Of a stretch of 64,000 bases of DNA, positions 50,801 through 60,835 are shown in pieces. The notes beneath the pieces were generated by a model that worked only from the letters and a program-made list of their open reading frames with translations, was not told where the DNA came from and ran no database searches. This DNA comes from an uncultured Clostridia bacterium (GTDB lineage Bacteria > Bacillota > Clostridia > TANB77 > CAG-508). A program made the position numbers and the translations under genes. Positions within the stretch are counted from its first letter, which is position 1, and every line of letters starts with the position of its first letter. Where the stretch lies: assembly GCA_948530865.1 (NCBI GenBank), contig CAOTKV010000004.1, positions 13,459-77,458 on the forward strand, given 5' to 3'.

Positions 50801-52184
50801 ACAAAAAGCTGAAGAACAACTTGATGATAAAAACGATATACCTCATAAACTTGGAGATTACGAAATAAAAAGAGTTCCATTTACTAAAGAAATGAAAAAT
50901 GAAGGATATACAATATTAATACCTCAAATGATTCCTATTCATTTCGAATTAATAGAATCCGCTGTTAAATCTCTTGGATATAATGTGAAATTATTGAAAG
51001 AGTGTACAGAAAAAACTGTTGAAACTGGATTAAGATATGTTAATAATGATGCATGCTATCCTTCTATATTAACAACTGGACAATTTATAGAAGCATTACA
51101 ATCAGGCGAATATGATGTTAATAAAACAGCTCTTATAATGTCACAAACAGGTGGTGGATGTAGAGCAACAAACTATATTGGATTTATTAGAAAAGCTTTA
51201 AAAGATGCTGGATTTGGAAATGTACCAATTGTCTCATTTAACGTTGTTGGTATGGAAAAATCCACAGGATTTAAAATAACAATACCTATGGCAATAAATC
51301 TTGTAAAAGCAATCTTCTATGGTGATTTATTACAAAAACTATTATTAAAAAATAGAGCATATGAAGTAAACAAAGGTGAATCTCAAAAGCTATATGAAAA
51401 ATGGCTAGAAAAATGTAAAGAACTTTGCTCAAAATCTACATATAATCAGTTTAAGAAAAGTATATATCAAATGGTTAACGATTTTGAAGCAATCGAACTT
51501 AACACTTCAATTGAGAAACCTAAAGTTGGAATCGTTGGTGAAGTATTAATAAAATATCATCCTTTTGGTAACAATCATGTAATAGATGTTTTAGAGAAAG
51601 AAGGAGCAGAAGTTATTTCCCCAGATTTTATGGGATTTATAAAATTTATTGCAACACATAAAATAACAAATAATAAATTATTAAATATTGATAAAGCTAA
51701 AGCCAAAATTTTCCGTGCAGTAATTTCTTTAATTGAAATGTTAGAAAAAGACTTGAAAAAAGCTTTAGCAACTTCTGAAAAAGGTTATTTGCCTCCATGT
51801 GATATTTTTGAACTTGAAAGTAAAGTAAAAGATATATTGTCTATTGGAAATCAAACTGGTGAAGGATGGTTTTTAACTGCAGAAATGATTGAATACATAG
51901 AAAATGATATTCCAAATATTGTATGTGTACAGCCTTTTGCTTGCCTTCCAAATCACGTTGTTGGAAAAGGTGTTATAAAATCAATTAGAGAAAAATATCC
52001 TTATGCAAATATATCTCCTATTGATTATGATCCAGGAGCAAGTGAAACAAACCAAACAAACAGAATTAAGCTTTTAACTACAGTAGCTAAAGATAACTTA
52101 AAAAAGAAGAAACTATCAAAAAAAGCAATTGAAATTGAAAATATTGTTGATGAAAAAGAAAAAACTACTTCAAAATCAAATTAA
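47820..52184 (+). CDS. Giant 2-hydroxyacyl-CoA dehydratase activase-family protein
   Basis: 1454 residues from the ATG at 47820 (AGGAG upstream). Two BadF/BcrA-type ATPase modules stand in tandem. The first (about 1-290) has GLDIGSTTVK and NGTCAGGTGAFLDQM; the second (about 320-590) has GIDAGSTTTK and NEACSSGCGSFLETF, whose cysteines bind the bridging [4Fe-4S] cluster in known activases. A CKGCENNC cluster follows near residue 610, then DUF2229- and HgdB-like regions (GTIGIPRVLNMYEDYPFW, CYPAKLAHGH, ACYPSILTTGQ). Family members power radical dehydration of 2-hydroxyacyl-CoA or use the same chemistry on unknown substrates. No dehydratase subunits are next to it, so the target is unknown; oxygen-sensitive and typical of strict anaerobes. 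Confidence 0.93.
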   Translation: MNKLLHVGLDIGSTTVKIVILDEGLNIVYSNYERHYSDTKSTLFNVLTKLVKDYPDNTFTMSLTGSGALDIAKILNVNFIQEVIACKSAVEKIIPQTDVVIELGGEDAKIIYFDKFIEQRMNGTCAGGTGAFLDQMASLLNTDTNGLNELSKTYETIYPIASRCGVFAKTDIQPLLNEGARKEDISASIFQAVVNQTISGLAQGRPIKGKVAFLGGPLNYLPELRKRFIETLNLTDEKVIIPENAHLLVATGAAYSSIESDSITSKDLKSRLKSFKNAKFTEGNTLDPLFETDADFTEFKERHDKDKVKRNDLKTYEGDAFLGIDAGSTTTKVVLIDKDGALLYSLYGNNKGNPLKSVISMLKELYKVLPEKVVIRYSGVTGYGEKLIQTALHVDLNEIETIAHYTAAKKFLPKVTSIIDIGGQDMKYIKLKNSTIDNIMLNEACSSGCGSFLETFAKSLDLSIEQFVEEALKSKAPVDLGSRCTVFMNSKIKQAQKEGYSVGDISSGLSYSIIKNAIQKVMKVRDVKTLGRNIVVQGGTFYNDAVLRAFELIVGRNVVRPDIAGLMGAYGVALLAQEQYHANLDMTHRSTILKTEELNKLNIKISHVRCKGCENNCLLTINTFENGSKFISGNRCEKGAGNQNSEKKDLPNIYKYKFERLFNYEPLSEENAKRGTIGIPRVLNMYEDYPFWFTFLTKLGFRVIISEKSNRKTYEKGMESMPSESVCYPAKLAHGHVMSLLKQGIKTIFYPCIPYNRKEYESSDNHYNCPIVISYSEVIKNNIEELKNSEIKYLNPFLPIDNVKNLAKVAYECEEFKDYKFTKKELLEAAEAAEAEYQKFKNDVRKKGKETIKYIKENNLRGIVLAGRPYHVDPEVNHGIDTLITSLGLCVLSEDSICEPKDGVSHHLRVVDQWVFHSRLYAAAEFVGKHDFLEMIQLNSFGCGVDAVTTDQVEEILKSYDNMYTLIKIDEINNLGAIRIRIRSLLASMNKRIAQKAEEQLDDKNDIPHKLGDYEIKRVPFTKEMKNEGYTILIPQMIPIHFELIESAVKSLGYNVKLLKECTEKTVETGLRYVNNDACYPSILTTGQFIEALQSGEYDVNKTALIMSQTGGGCRATNYIGFIRKALKDAGFGNVPIVSFNVVGMEKSTGFKITIPMAINLVKAIFYGDLLQKLLLKNRAYEVNKGESQKLYEKWLEKCKELCSKSTYNQFKKSIYQMVNDFEAIELNTSIEKPKVGIVGEVLIKYHPFGNNHVIDVLEKEGAEVISPDFMGFIKFIATHKITNNKLLNIDKAKAKIFRAVISLIEMLEKDLKKALATSEKGYLPPCDIFELESKVKDILSIGNQTGEGWFLTAEMIEYIENDIPNIVCVQPFACLPNHVVGKGVIKSIREKYPYANISPIDYDPGASETNQTNRIKLLTTVAKDNLKKKKLSKKAIEIENIVDEKEKTTSKSN

Positions 52185-52203
52185 ATTAATATAACAATTT
52201 TAT

Positions 52204-52238
52204 CCCCAGTATAAAACATTGATATACTGGGGTTTTTT
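52204..52238 (+). terminator. Terminator of the CoA-dehydratase-activase-like gene
   Basis: CCCCAGTAT (52204-52212) pairs with ATACTGGGG (52224-52232), followed by six T. Confidence 0.92.
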
Positions 52239-52287
52239 AATACTTTTTTTAAATGTGTATAAATTTAATATCGTATAAATAGGATTT

Positions 52288-52296
52288 TGTGGATAA
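52288..52296 (-). promoter_or_regulatory. DnaA-box-like 9-mer
   Basis: TGTGGATAA, the exact complement of the consensus TTATCCACA, at the left end of the desert. Isolated, so function is uncertain. Confidence 0.35.
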
Positions 52297-52583
52297 AAAA
52301 ATAGAAAAATTAACTATTTTTTTCTAAATAAAAAAATACTCATTTTTTTCTAAATTTAATTGTTTTTTTGAAAAAATTTAATAAAATTTTCATATTTTTT
52401 ATAAATAACTATAATTTTTTGATATTTGCCTCTCTCCTTTTTTAGAAAAATAAATTTTTTAATTAATTTTTCTTCCTTTTTTTCTTATAATTTAATTATT
52501 TATTTCTTTATTATTTTTATAGTGTTTATTTTTACATAATTTGTTTATTTACGGATTATTTTCACTTTTAAATTTATCTACTT

Positions 52584-55500
52584 ACTTTTCCCAAGGGTTA
52601 TATGCGTTATTAATATATATTAGATTTTTAATTTGTTTGTTTTATTGGCAATTTTTATTTATTATTTTTATTATCTCGGATGAAGATTTACCTAATTTTC
52701 TCCAAAATATAAATTTACTTTTCTTATATTTTCTTACAAGATTTCACTAATATAAAAATATTAATTTTTTCTTCATATTTTAACTTTTCTTTATTTTATA
52801 GGGGTTTCAGGATTTAATATATTTTAGTAGAGTCTCCAAAAATTTTTTTACCAATTTTTCTTTGCTATAATTCTAATATTTTTTATTTTAGGAAAAAATA
52901 TTATCACTTTTTTTTAAAAATTTATATTGATTTTTATCTTATATTTTTATCTATTAATCTATAATTTTCTGTGAATATTGTTGCCATTTTTATAAACATA
53001 ATAATTCACTTTTTTCTTAATATTTCAAAAACACTTAAAATCTTGTACTTATTATTTCCCAATGCATATATCAAATATTTTTCAAACATTCTACAACTTT
53101 TTCTTTCATCTACATAAGCAATACCCAATTGTCAATATAACAATTTTCTGCTAATATAAAAATTAAACTTTAACTCAATTCTAAAGTATATAAAAAACAT
53201 ATGTTTTTATTTTTAAACTATTTTTTATAAAATTTAGCTTTATCTACACCAAAATATAAATTTATAGTAATTATAAAAAATTGCATATTTATAGTCTTTT
53301 ACCGCATTTTGATATAAAATCTTCTATTTAAATCATGTAAAAATTTATTTTTAATATATTTTTAGCTAAAATTTCTTCTGAATTTTGATTAAGATTTTTA
53401 AAATTTTTATTTTTTTATATTTAGATCAATCAAATTTTTAATATTAAAATTACTCCTTTTTCTATATCAAAATTCTCTATTTTAAATCATAATTTATGTC
53501 TGAAAAAACATATTAATAAATACGCTAAGTCCTTTATTTCCTTTATATTTAAAGCCATTATTTTTTACCTTTCTATCACTAAAAGTAACTGTTGATTTAT
53601 TGGCAAAGTCACTATCAAAATATTGCATGTTATGAGAATAAAATTTAATAGATTTTAATTTACTTTTCTATATATTTGTTGTAAAAAATTGTAAAAACTC
53701 TTATTTTGCATTTTCAAGCGTCGATTTACTTTGAAAAGAATATATTCTTATAGTACTTAATAAATATAGATATAAAAGATTTTCTATAAATTTTAGTCCA
53801 TATATTGAACTTTTTAATTAACTCCTTTAAAATTTTACATCAAAAACACTTTTTTAATGTATTTTTTTACACTAATTTTTATTTTTTTATTAAATTCCAA
53901 TAAAATTTTTTTAATTTTGAAAAGAAAAAAACATCTTATTTCTATTAAAAAAATCTCTGATATAGTTTTACATAAGTCATTTATTATTTATATTCAAAAA
54001 TACATAATTAAAATATCAAACTTTTTATATATCCCAAGCTTTTAACAATCTTTTTCATTTATTTTTTTAACACCTTATTTACAATTGTCTTTAAAACAAT
54101 AACATATATTAAAACCCACTTGTTTTCAAAATTATTTTTCTTAAATTTTCTGAAAATAAAATTTTATCCTCTTTTTTTTCAGATTTAATCTATTTTTTAT
54201 AAAACATTGATATTTCAAGGAGAATCACTATTTAGCTTCATCATTTTCTATTTTTTTATTTTAGTATTCTTATATTTATAAATTGCTAAAACCTAAAAAT
54301 TAAACTTTTTGAGAAAATATTTTTTTTTAAATTTATATAAATTTAAAAACTTTTTATCAACATAAAATTAATTAAATCCATTAATTACAAAAATAATTTT
54401 ACTTTTCTCTTATTTCCCAATACTTTGCCAGGATTTTTTTATTTATTTTTTTGTATTTTTTCAAATCATTTTTTTAACACTTATTGATTTTCTATTTTAG
54501 TTTAACAATTTAAGTATAATTTAAAATTTTTAAAACTTATTATCGTATTTTTTTAAAATTACTATTTTTCCCTATTTTACAGTATTTATATATACTATAA
54601 GACATATTATTAAAAATTTTTTCTATTTTTAGTTATTTTTTTAAAGAATTATGCTTTCTATTAAAAAAATTTTTTTCTAAAACTTTTAAAAAATTTTTTA
54701 AGATTTTTTAGATCAAAAAATAATTCATGACCTTTTTTCAAAAAAATATCTGCTTATTTCCTTATTTCCTAGTAGTTTACGCATCTTTTTTTATTCTTTT
54801 ATTTTGATTTATTTATCTATTTTTTTATAAGAAAATTTATTTTTCTTATCTTTCTTTAAAAGCTATTTTTAATAATTATTTTATTTCTTTTTCAAACTTT
54901 TTTATCACTATCTCTTAATCACTTTACTTTCAGAGATTTTAAAGTTTTTTTTAAAATTTTTACATTAAATTTTGTTCTTTTTAAAAATATAAAAAACTTT
55001 TTTTAAAAATTTTTTTATATTCTGCTCTTTATTAATATATAATTTTTTATAAAAATTTATTAGTTTTTCTTCCTAATCTTATCATTATTATCAAAAAATT
55101 ACCTTCTATCTTCTAGATTTCCCATAGCTTTACTGATATTTTCTCTTTCATTTATTTTCCATCATTTTTTTATCATTTTACTTTTTCTCTATAATTTTTA
55201 AATATAACTAATCCGTTTCTTATCATTATTTTTATCTAAATTTCATCCTTTTGCATCAAAAAAACTTAATATTTAGGGCTTTTTACTTTCTTTTTTATAT
55301 AAAAACATTATTTAGTAGGATTTTTTTAGAAATCAAAAAATTTTATTTTTTTCTTTTATACAAAAAAAAATAGAAAATTTATAGAAAATTTTTATATTTC
55401 TTAATTCCAATTTCTAAAATTCTATAAAAATAAATTTCATATTCCTTAATTCCCAAAGCTTTCAAGTATTTTTTTTTATATTTTTAAGATAATTATTTTT

Positions 55501-57500
55501 TATAGAATTTATTTTTCTTTTTACTTTTTAAAAACTGTTTTTTAACATTTCTCTTCTTTATTCTTTTCTAAACAATTTCTATAATGCAAAAATTATTGAT
55601 TTATAGGCATTTTATATTAATTTTTAAAATTTTATCAATTTTCTTCAAATATTTTTATTAAATTGTTTTTTTAAAAAATTTTTTTGGCTTACTCCTTTAC
55701 TCTAAATTTTTACATTTTTTACTTTATCCGATATAAAAAATCTTTGTAATTTATCTATAAATTATCTGTGTGATCCTTCATTTCCTATGACTTCGCGGAT
55801 ATTTTTTTATTATTTTTTGTCTATTTTAGCTTTTATTTTTTTCTAAAAGAAAATTTTTTTCTTTAAAAATATAATTATTTTTTTGCTTTTTTATAATACT
55901 ATTTTCATAATTTATATAGTTTTATACGATTTTTTTCCTTGTTTTTGAGCTGTTTTTTTTTAATAGCTATTTTTTAAAAATTTCTTCTGTTTTTTCTCTA
56001 ATATTTGCATTCCGATTTTTTTCGAAATTATACTAAAAAATGTAAAATTTTTTCAAAAAATTGTCCACACCCTTATTCTGAAGTTTTAAATTTTTACATA
56101 TATTTAAAAAATTTTCTTCCTATTTCTTTATTTCCTAGAGCTTTCACAGCAATTTTGGGGGCATTTTTTTAGCAGTGCTTTTCATTATCACAAATATTAA
56201 AATTATTTTTCTTTAAAAAAATAAACATTTGGCATCATTACTTCTAAATCTTATAAATTTTCACTAATTTTAATGAAATCCTTTATTTTCAATCATTTAT
56301 AAATTTTCTAGATATAAATCTTAGAAAAATAGCACCAAATTTTAAAAAAAAAATTATTTTTTCTTTACTTTTCGGGCCAAAAATTTATACTTTTTTAGAA
56401 AAAACAAATATACTTTTTTTAAATTCTATCTTTTTCACCTTAATTAACCTATCTGATCATATGCTTTTTTATTCCTCAAAAGTTTAACATAATTATGCTT
56501 AGAAATTGAAAATTAAGTACCATATATATTTTTTCCTATGTTCCATATTTCCCAAAGATTTATTGCTATTTTTATGCCTATTTTTAACCACTAAAATTAG
56601 ATTACTTTCGTAATTGTTTGCATGACAATTTTATCTTATTTTTATGCTATATTTTAAATATAAAAATCATATATGCTACTTAGAAATTCTTATCAGAATC
56701 GCCATATTTCTATTTTTTTCATTTATTCGATAACCTATAGAAAAATGCTTATTTTTCAGCATTTTTTTAATTTTAATCATAAATTTCAAAATATTTTCTT
56801 AATTTTGATTAAAAATTAGGAAAATATTTTTTAAAATGTATAAAAAATTACCTTCAAAACTTTATTTTTTATAAAAAATTTTTTTATAAATTTTATTTTT
56901 TTTAGTTCTTTTATGATTTTCTTTTTTTCTTATTTTCAAAAAATATTTAAATTTTTCCAATTATTTTTTTAAACAAATTCAATTTACGTAATATTCTATA
57001 CTTATTATTATATTTCTGCATTTCTAAATACTTATTTTATTCTTTTAACCCTAGTAATTTTGTCTCTATTTTTTTCCAAAAATACAACTATTTTTATTGT
57101 TGTTTTTTTGTCAATTTTAAATTTGAATTATAACTTATTAATTAGATAAATTTAATAAATTAAACATAAATATTGAGTTAATTTGAAAAAAATATACTTT
57201 TATTATTTGAAGTAAATTTTCTTCCTTACGTCAATTTTAAAAACAAATTTTATACTTTTTCATTGAATTTATGAAATTATATATAAATTTGCAATTGTTT
57301 TTTTATAAATTTACTAAATTTAAGCAAAATTTAGTAAAAAAATACAAAATTTTTTTATAAATTTTTATTTTCTTTTTTTACATTTTTATTTTTTTCTTTT
57401 TTAAAATTTCACTTTTTTAGTTAACAAAAATATTATTTATATATGTTTCTAAAAAAATTATATTTTCTATTTATTCTTTTGTCCCAAGACTTTTATTAAC
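52584..57500 (-). repeat. Degenerate ~330-500 bp spaced repeat with a purine-rich core
   Basis: On the minus strand a core close to TAAAGCTTTGGGAAATAA followed by GGAAATAG-like bases recurs. Plus-strand positions of the cores: 52584, 53051, 53532, 54026, 54411, 54762, 55115, 55446, 55778, 56128, 56546, 57041 and 57474 (some weak, e.g. 53532 and 57041). In the centre the spacing is remarkably even: 351, 353, 331, 332, 350 bases. Between cores only A/T-rich filler is seen. This looks like a decayed tandem array of a unit of about 340 bp. Confidence 0.6.
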
Positions 57501-57960
57501 TTAAAGTAGTCTTTATTTTGTTATTGAAAATAAAATATCAATTGTTTTATAGTCAAAAATTATTCAGAAAATTTTTTCTTTTTTTAGTTTTTCTTAATTT
57601 TTTTAAGAAATTAATGCTTTTTTTAAAATTTTATATAAATATTTGCATCAATTTTCATTTTTTTATTGAAATTTAGACATTTTCAAAAAAGCTTTATTTT
57701 TCAAGCTTTTTAATGTTTTATTAAAGTAATTTATCTAATTATTTTATAAAAATGCCTTATTTTTTATTTTCATACGTCAAATTTTATTATATTTATTTTA
57801 AATTTATAAAAAATTAAAAAATTTTAGAAAAAATAAATTAAATTTTTTTATAAAATATTTCTAAAAAAAATTATAATAAAAATCTCTTATTTTTTTATTT
57901 TACAAAATCTATACATTTTACTTTTATTAAAAAAATGTATAAATTTACAAAATTGAAAAA

Positions 57961-57969
57961 TTATCCACA
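57961..57969 (+). promoter_or_regulatory. DnaA-box-like 9-mer
   Basis: Exact TTATCCACA near the right end of the desert. Looser TTTTCCACA words occur at 58084, 58911 and 59140. Confidence 0.35.
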
Positions 57970-58012
57970 TACTTTTTATACTATTAAATTAGCTTTATTT
58001 TTTATTTTCTGT

Positions 58013-58046
58013 ATTAAGAATAGCCCTAGTTTAAGGTATTCTTAAT
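58013..58046. other. Hairpin at the right end of the desert
   Basis: ATTAAGAATA (58013-58022) and TATTCTTAAT (58037-58046) are perfect 10-base arms; the 14-base loop is GCCCTAGTTTAAGG, richer in G/C than anything around it. No T run follows, so it is not a standard terminator. Confidence 0.6.
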
Positions 58047-58099
58047 TGTTGATTATTTTTAATTAATAATATAGTAAATCACATTTTCCACAATAAAAA

Positions 58100-58128
58100 T
58101 GAAATTTTTAGAGCGTCCCTAAATTTCA
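58100..58128. repeat. Dispersed palindrome, copy 3
   Basis: TGAAATTTTTAGAGCGTCC then CTAAATTTCA, 29 bases, nearly identical to the copies at 31694 and 44571. It lies 12 bases beyond the tRNA-Ser terminator. Confidence 0.85.
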
Positions 58129-58134
58129 CTTTGC

Positions 58135-58169
58135 AAAAAAAAGAAGATAACATTATTTGTTATCTTCTT
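58135..58169 (-). terminator. Terminator of tRNA-Ser(GCT)
   Basis: AAGAAGATAACA (58141-58152) pairs perfectly with TGTTATCTTCTT (58158-58169); a T run follows on the minus strand. Confidence 0.9.
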
Positions 58170-58171
58170 CT

Positions 58172-58264
58172 TGGCGGAGATTGAGGGATTTGAACCCTCG
58201 CGGCCCCTTACGAAACCCTAACGGTTTAGCAAACCGTCCCCTTCAGCCACTTGGGTAAATCTCC
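58172..58264 (-). tRNA. tRNA-Ser (anticodon GCT)
   Basis: 93 nt with the long variable arm of class II tRNAs. Acceptor GGAGATT pairs with AATCTCC; anticodon stem ACGGT/ACCGT with loop TTGCTAA (anticodon GCT); variable arm around TAGGGTTTCGTAAGGGGCC; T-arm GAGGGTTCAAATCCCTC. CCA is encoded. Confidence 0.97.
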
Positions 58265-58291
58265 AAAAGCTTAAGTTATTAATATTATTAT

Positions 58292-58324
58292 AAAAAAAGC
58301 GGAAGCTTGTTCAGCTTCCGTTTT
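58292..58324 (-). terminator. Hairpin between the two tRNA-Ser genes
   Basis: CGGAAGCT (58300-58307) pairs with AGCTTCCG (58313-58320); seven T on the minus strand. It implies that tRNA-Ser(GCT) has its own start or depends on read-through. Confidence 0.85.
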
Positions 58325-58325
58325 A

Positions 58326-58418
<93 letters not shown>

Positions 58419-58446
58419 ATTGGTTGCTGTTTTTAACAACACATAT

Positions 58447-58476
58447 ATATTAGCATATTTTTAACTACATTGTCAA
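58447..58476 (-). promoter_or_regulatory. Promoter of tRNA-Ser(TGA)
   Basis: Minus strand TTGACA (58471-58476), 18-base spacer, TAATAT (58447-58452), 29 bases before the mature tRNA end. Confidence 0.7.
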
Positions 58477-59403
58477 TAATAATTTTATATTTTCTAATTA
58501 ATTCTTTATTTTAATGCTATTTTTATCATAAAACATATCAAAAAAAAAATTTTTTAATATGTTTTTGTGTCATTTTTTTAATATTTTTTTCTTTTTTATA
58601 ATTCCTATTTCTTATAAGAAATTCACATCTATTCATAAGAATCCACAGCCAATATTCCTTAAAAAATCAAGATTTTTATAACATATATCTTATATTTATT
58701 CTATGTTTTTTTATTCATATTTATTCTTAAATTAAAATTATTTTTCTTATTTTTTATAAAAATATACTATTTTTATTCTTGTATTTTATATAAATTAACA
58801 CTAATATTTTACTTTTCTCGTAAAATATTAAAATTTTTTTATTTTTGGAGTTATAAAAAATTTTTTTATAGTTAAATTTTCAATATTTTTTTATTATTTT
58901 TTATATTATCTTTTCCACAGTCTCAGAAGTATTGATATTACTGATTTTCGTAAATTGATATTTTTATTTAATTTTCTTTACATTTATTTTTTTCTTTTCC
59001 TTTTTACTCTATTTTTACTTTTTTTAATTAATTTACTATAAAAAACCATATACTTCACTATTTCCAATAATTTCCAGTTTTTATTTTTTATATTTTATTT
59101 TTTCAAAAAAATTTTTATTTTTATATTTTTTTAATATTTTTTTCCACACCCATAAAAAATACATTTTTTTATATTAAAATTTCTTTATCTTAAATTTTTT
59201 ATTCATTAATTTTCCTTTCAATTTCTACTTTTCCTATTTAAATCAAATTTAAGCACTTTATTTCTTTTTATCATATAATTTCACTAATCATTTTAAAAAT
59301 CCTTTTATTTTTCATTTTCAAGTGCCTTTTTATTATCTTTTATATGTTTTATTTATAATATTTTTTTATTATTGAAATTACAGAACAATTTTCTATAATA
59401 AAA
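58477..59403. other. Second AT-rich gene-free stretch
   Basis: About 0.9 kb of the same very AT-rich character as the main desert. No gene and no convincing regulatory site apart from TTTTCCACA words at 58911 and 59140. In related Clostridia I would expect serS near here, beside the tRNA-Ser genes and DUF4446; it is absent. Confidence 0.7.
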
Positions 59404-59443
59404 AAATCAATTTGCTAAATTTTTATCATTAACAAATTGATTT
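59404..59443 (-). terminator. Terminator of the parA-parB-DUF4446 operon
   Basis: AAATCAATTTG (59404-59414) pairs with CAAATTGATTT (59433-59443); T run on the minus strand. Confidence 0.85.
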
Positions 59444-59449
59444 CTTTTT

Positions 59450-59971
59450 TCATTTCCTATGCTTTGCTATAAAATTTTTACTTTGTTCTGCAATCTCTAA
59501 TGCTTCTTTTTCTTCTTCTGATAATTGATATTTTGAAACTCCACTTTTTATTGGTTTTGCAAATATATTTGATGATTCAGACCCATATAATCCATTTAAA
59601 ACAACTCCATTATCATTTCTATCTAATAGTGCAATTGCAAAGCTTAAATCGCTTCCTACATCTTTAAATGCGTTATATCTTACTAACCCAATTTTTTGTA
59701 TACAAGAATCTATATTATTATCTAGCTGAGTATAATAAGCTTTTATTTCTGAATTATCTTTTTTAATTTCTCTTACATCTGACAAATATTTTTTTAACAT
59801 TTCGTCTATATTATTACCATTTCCAAGCTTTTTCATAAAGTTTATATATTTTCTATTTATATAAATCCCATGTATTATGTTAACAATAACTAATATTATT
59901 AATATAAAATTAGTTATTACCATAATCCTTAAAAAGCCTTGGTTTTCTAGCAATTCTGCAAAATTTTCCAT
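59450..59971 (-). CDS. DUF4446-family membrane-anchored protein
   Basis: 173 residues. One N-terminal membrane helix (about 14-36), a helical linker (KYLSDVREIKKDNSEIKAYY) and a conserved C-terminal domain with IGLVRYNAFKDVGSDLSFAIALLDRNDNGVVLNGLYGSESS and YAKPI-like ending (FAKPIKSGVSKYQLSEEEKEAL). This fits DUF4446, found directly after parB in many Clostridia. Function unknown; location suggests a link to chromosome segregation or sporulation. Confidence 0.88.
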   Translation of the reverse strand: MENFAELLENQGFLRIMVITNFILIILVIVNIIHGIYINRKYINFMKKLGNGNNIDEMLKKYLSDVREIKKDNSEIKAYYTQLDNNIDSCIQKIGLVRYNAFKDVGSDLSFAIALLDRNDNGVVLNGLYGSESSNIFAKPIKSGVSKYQLSEEEKEALEIAEQSKNFIAKHRK

Positions 59972-59983
59972 TATCCCACATCC

Positions 59984-60832
59984 TTATTTTATTAAACCTA
60001 AAATTCTCTCCAAATCATCATTTGATGAGTATTGAATAATTATCTTACCTTTTCTCTCTCCTGCATCTAATTTTACTTTTGTTCCAAAGAAACCTTGAAA
60101 TGTATTCTCTATATCTCTATATATTGGTATATATTTATCATTTTTCTTACTTACTTTTTTTCTTACTTTCATTTTCTTTTCAGCTTCTCTAACAGAATCT
60201 CCTGATTCTATTATGTATTGAGCCATCTTATATTGTCTTTCTGAATCATCAATTGCCATTAAAGATTTGCAATGACCTTCTGTTAGTTTACCCTCTAATG
60301 CTAAATTTATTACTCTTTCATCTAAGTTTAATATTCTTACTGTATTTGCTATACTACTTCTACTTTTTCCAAGCTTTTCTGCAACTTTCTGTTGTGTTAG
60401 ATTATATTCGTCCATTAATTGCTTTATTCCTCTTGCTTTTTCAATAGGATTTAAATCTTCTCTTTGTATATTTTCAATTAAAGATATTTCTTTATTTCTT
60501 TGATCATTATCATCTCTTACAATAGCTGGTATTTCTGATAATCCTGCTTTTTTTGAAGCTCTCCATCTTCTCTCTCCAGCAATTATCTCATAGTAATTAT
60601 CTTTTTTGCTTACTATAATTGGTTGTATCACTCCATATTCTTTAATAGATGATGCTAAATCTTCTATTGCTTCTTCATCAAACAATTTTCTTGCTTGCTC
60701 TTTATTGGGTTCAATCTCATTTATTTTTAATTTCTTAACCAATTCTTCTTGATTATTAACTGTTTCTTCTATTATTGGTGTAGAAAATAATGCATCTAAT
60801 CCTTTTCCTAATCCTGTTTTCTTTACAGCCAT
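59984..60832 (-). CDS. parB: Chromosome-partitioning protein ParB (Spo0J)
   Basis: 282 residues. Begins KKTGLGKGLDALFS, as most Spo0J proteins. The CTP-binding ParB box contains GERRWR (86-91) and ENIQRE (120-125); a helix-turn-helix follows (about 143-168, LTQQKVAEKLGKSRSSIAN) and a C-terminal dimerisation domain. It loads on parS sites, slides as a CTP clamp and recruits condensin. Four bases after parA, so one operon. Confidence 0.97.
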   Translation of the reverse strand: MAVKKTGLGKGLDALFSTPIIEETVNNQEELVKKLKINEIEPNKEQARKLFDEEAIEDLASSIKEYGVIQPIIVSKKDNYYEIIAGERRWRASKKAGLSEIPAIVRDDNDQRNKEISLIENIQREDLNPIEKARGIKQLMDEYNLTQQKVAEKLGKSRSSIANTVRILNLDERVINLALEGKLTEGHCKSLMAIDDSERQYKMAQYIIESGDSVREAEKKMKVRKKVSKKNDKYIPIYRDIENTFQGFFGTKVKLDAGERKGKIIIQYSSNDDLERILGLIK

Positions 60833-60835
60833 CTC

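Larger units (their letters stand above)
52239..58099. other. 5.9-kb extremely AT-rich gene desert
   Basis: No credible gene on either strand. Two lines counted by hand gave 9 and 6 G/C bases in 60. Homopolymer runs of T and A are everywhere; the plus strand is T-rich and has more C than G. Short frames at 52541-52750 and 53857-54045 lack ribosome sites and consist of F/I/L/Y/K. Scattered C-rich words recur at intervals of 330-500 bases (listed separately). Two perfect DnaA-box 9-mers and one hairpin lie at its ends. It lies between a metabolic gene and tRNA-Ser genes, 7 kb from parAB. Confidence 0.85.

Noticed and set aside
52541..52750. Open frame of 69 codons in the desert
   Set aside because: No ribosome site; composition is only F, L, I, Y from T-rich DNA; no family resemblance.
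53857..54045. Open frame of 62 codons in the desert
   Set aside because: Same reasons: low-complexity product, no start signal, no conservation visible.
52239..58099. Strong T and C excess on the plus strand of the desert
   Set aside because: It fits the general purine excess of Firmicute leading strands if the minus strand is leading, as gene directions suggest; not a separate signal.
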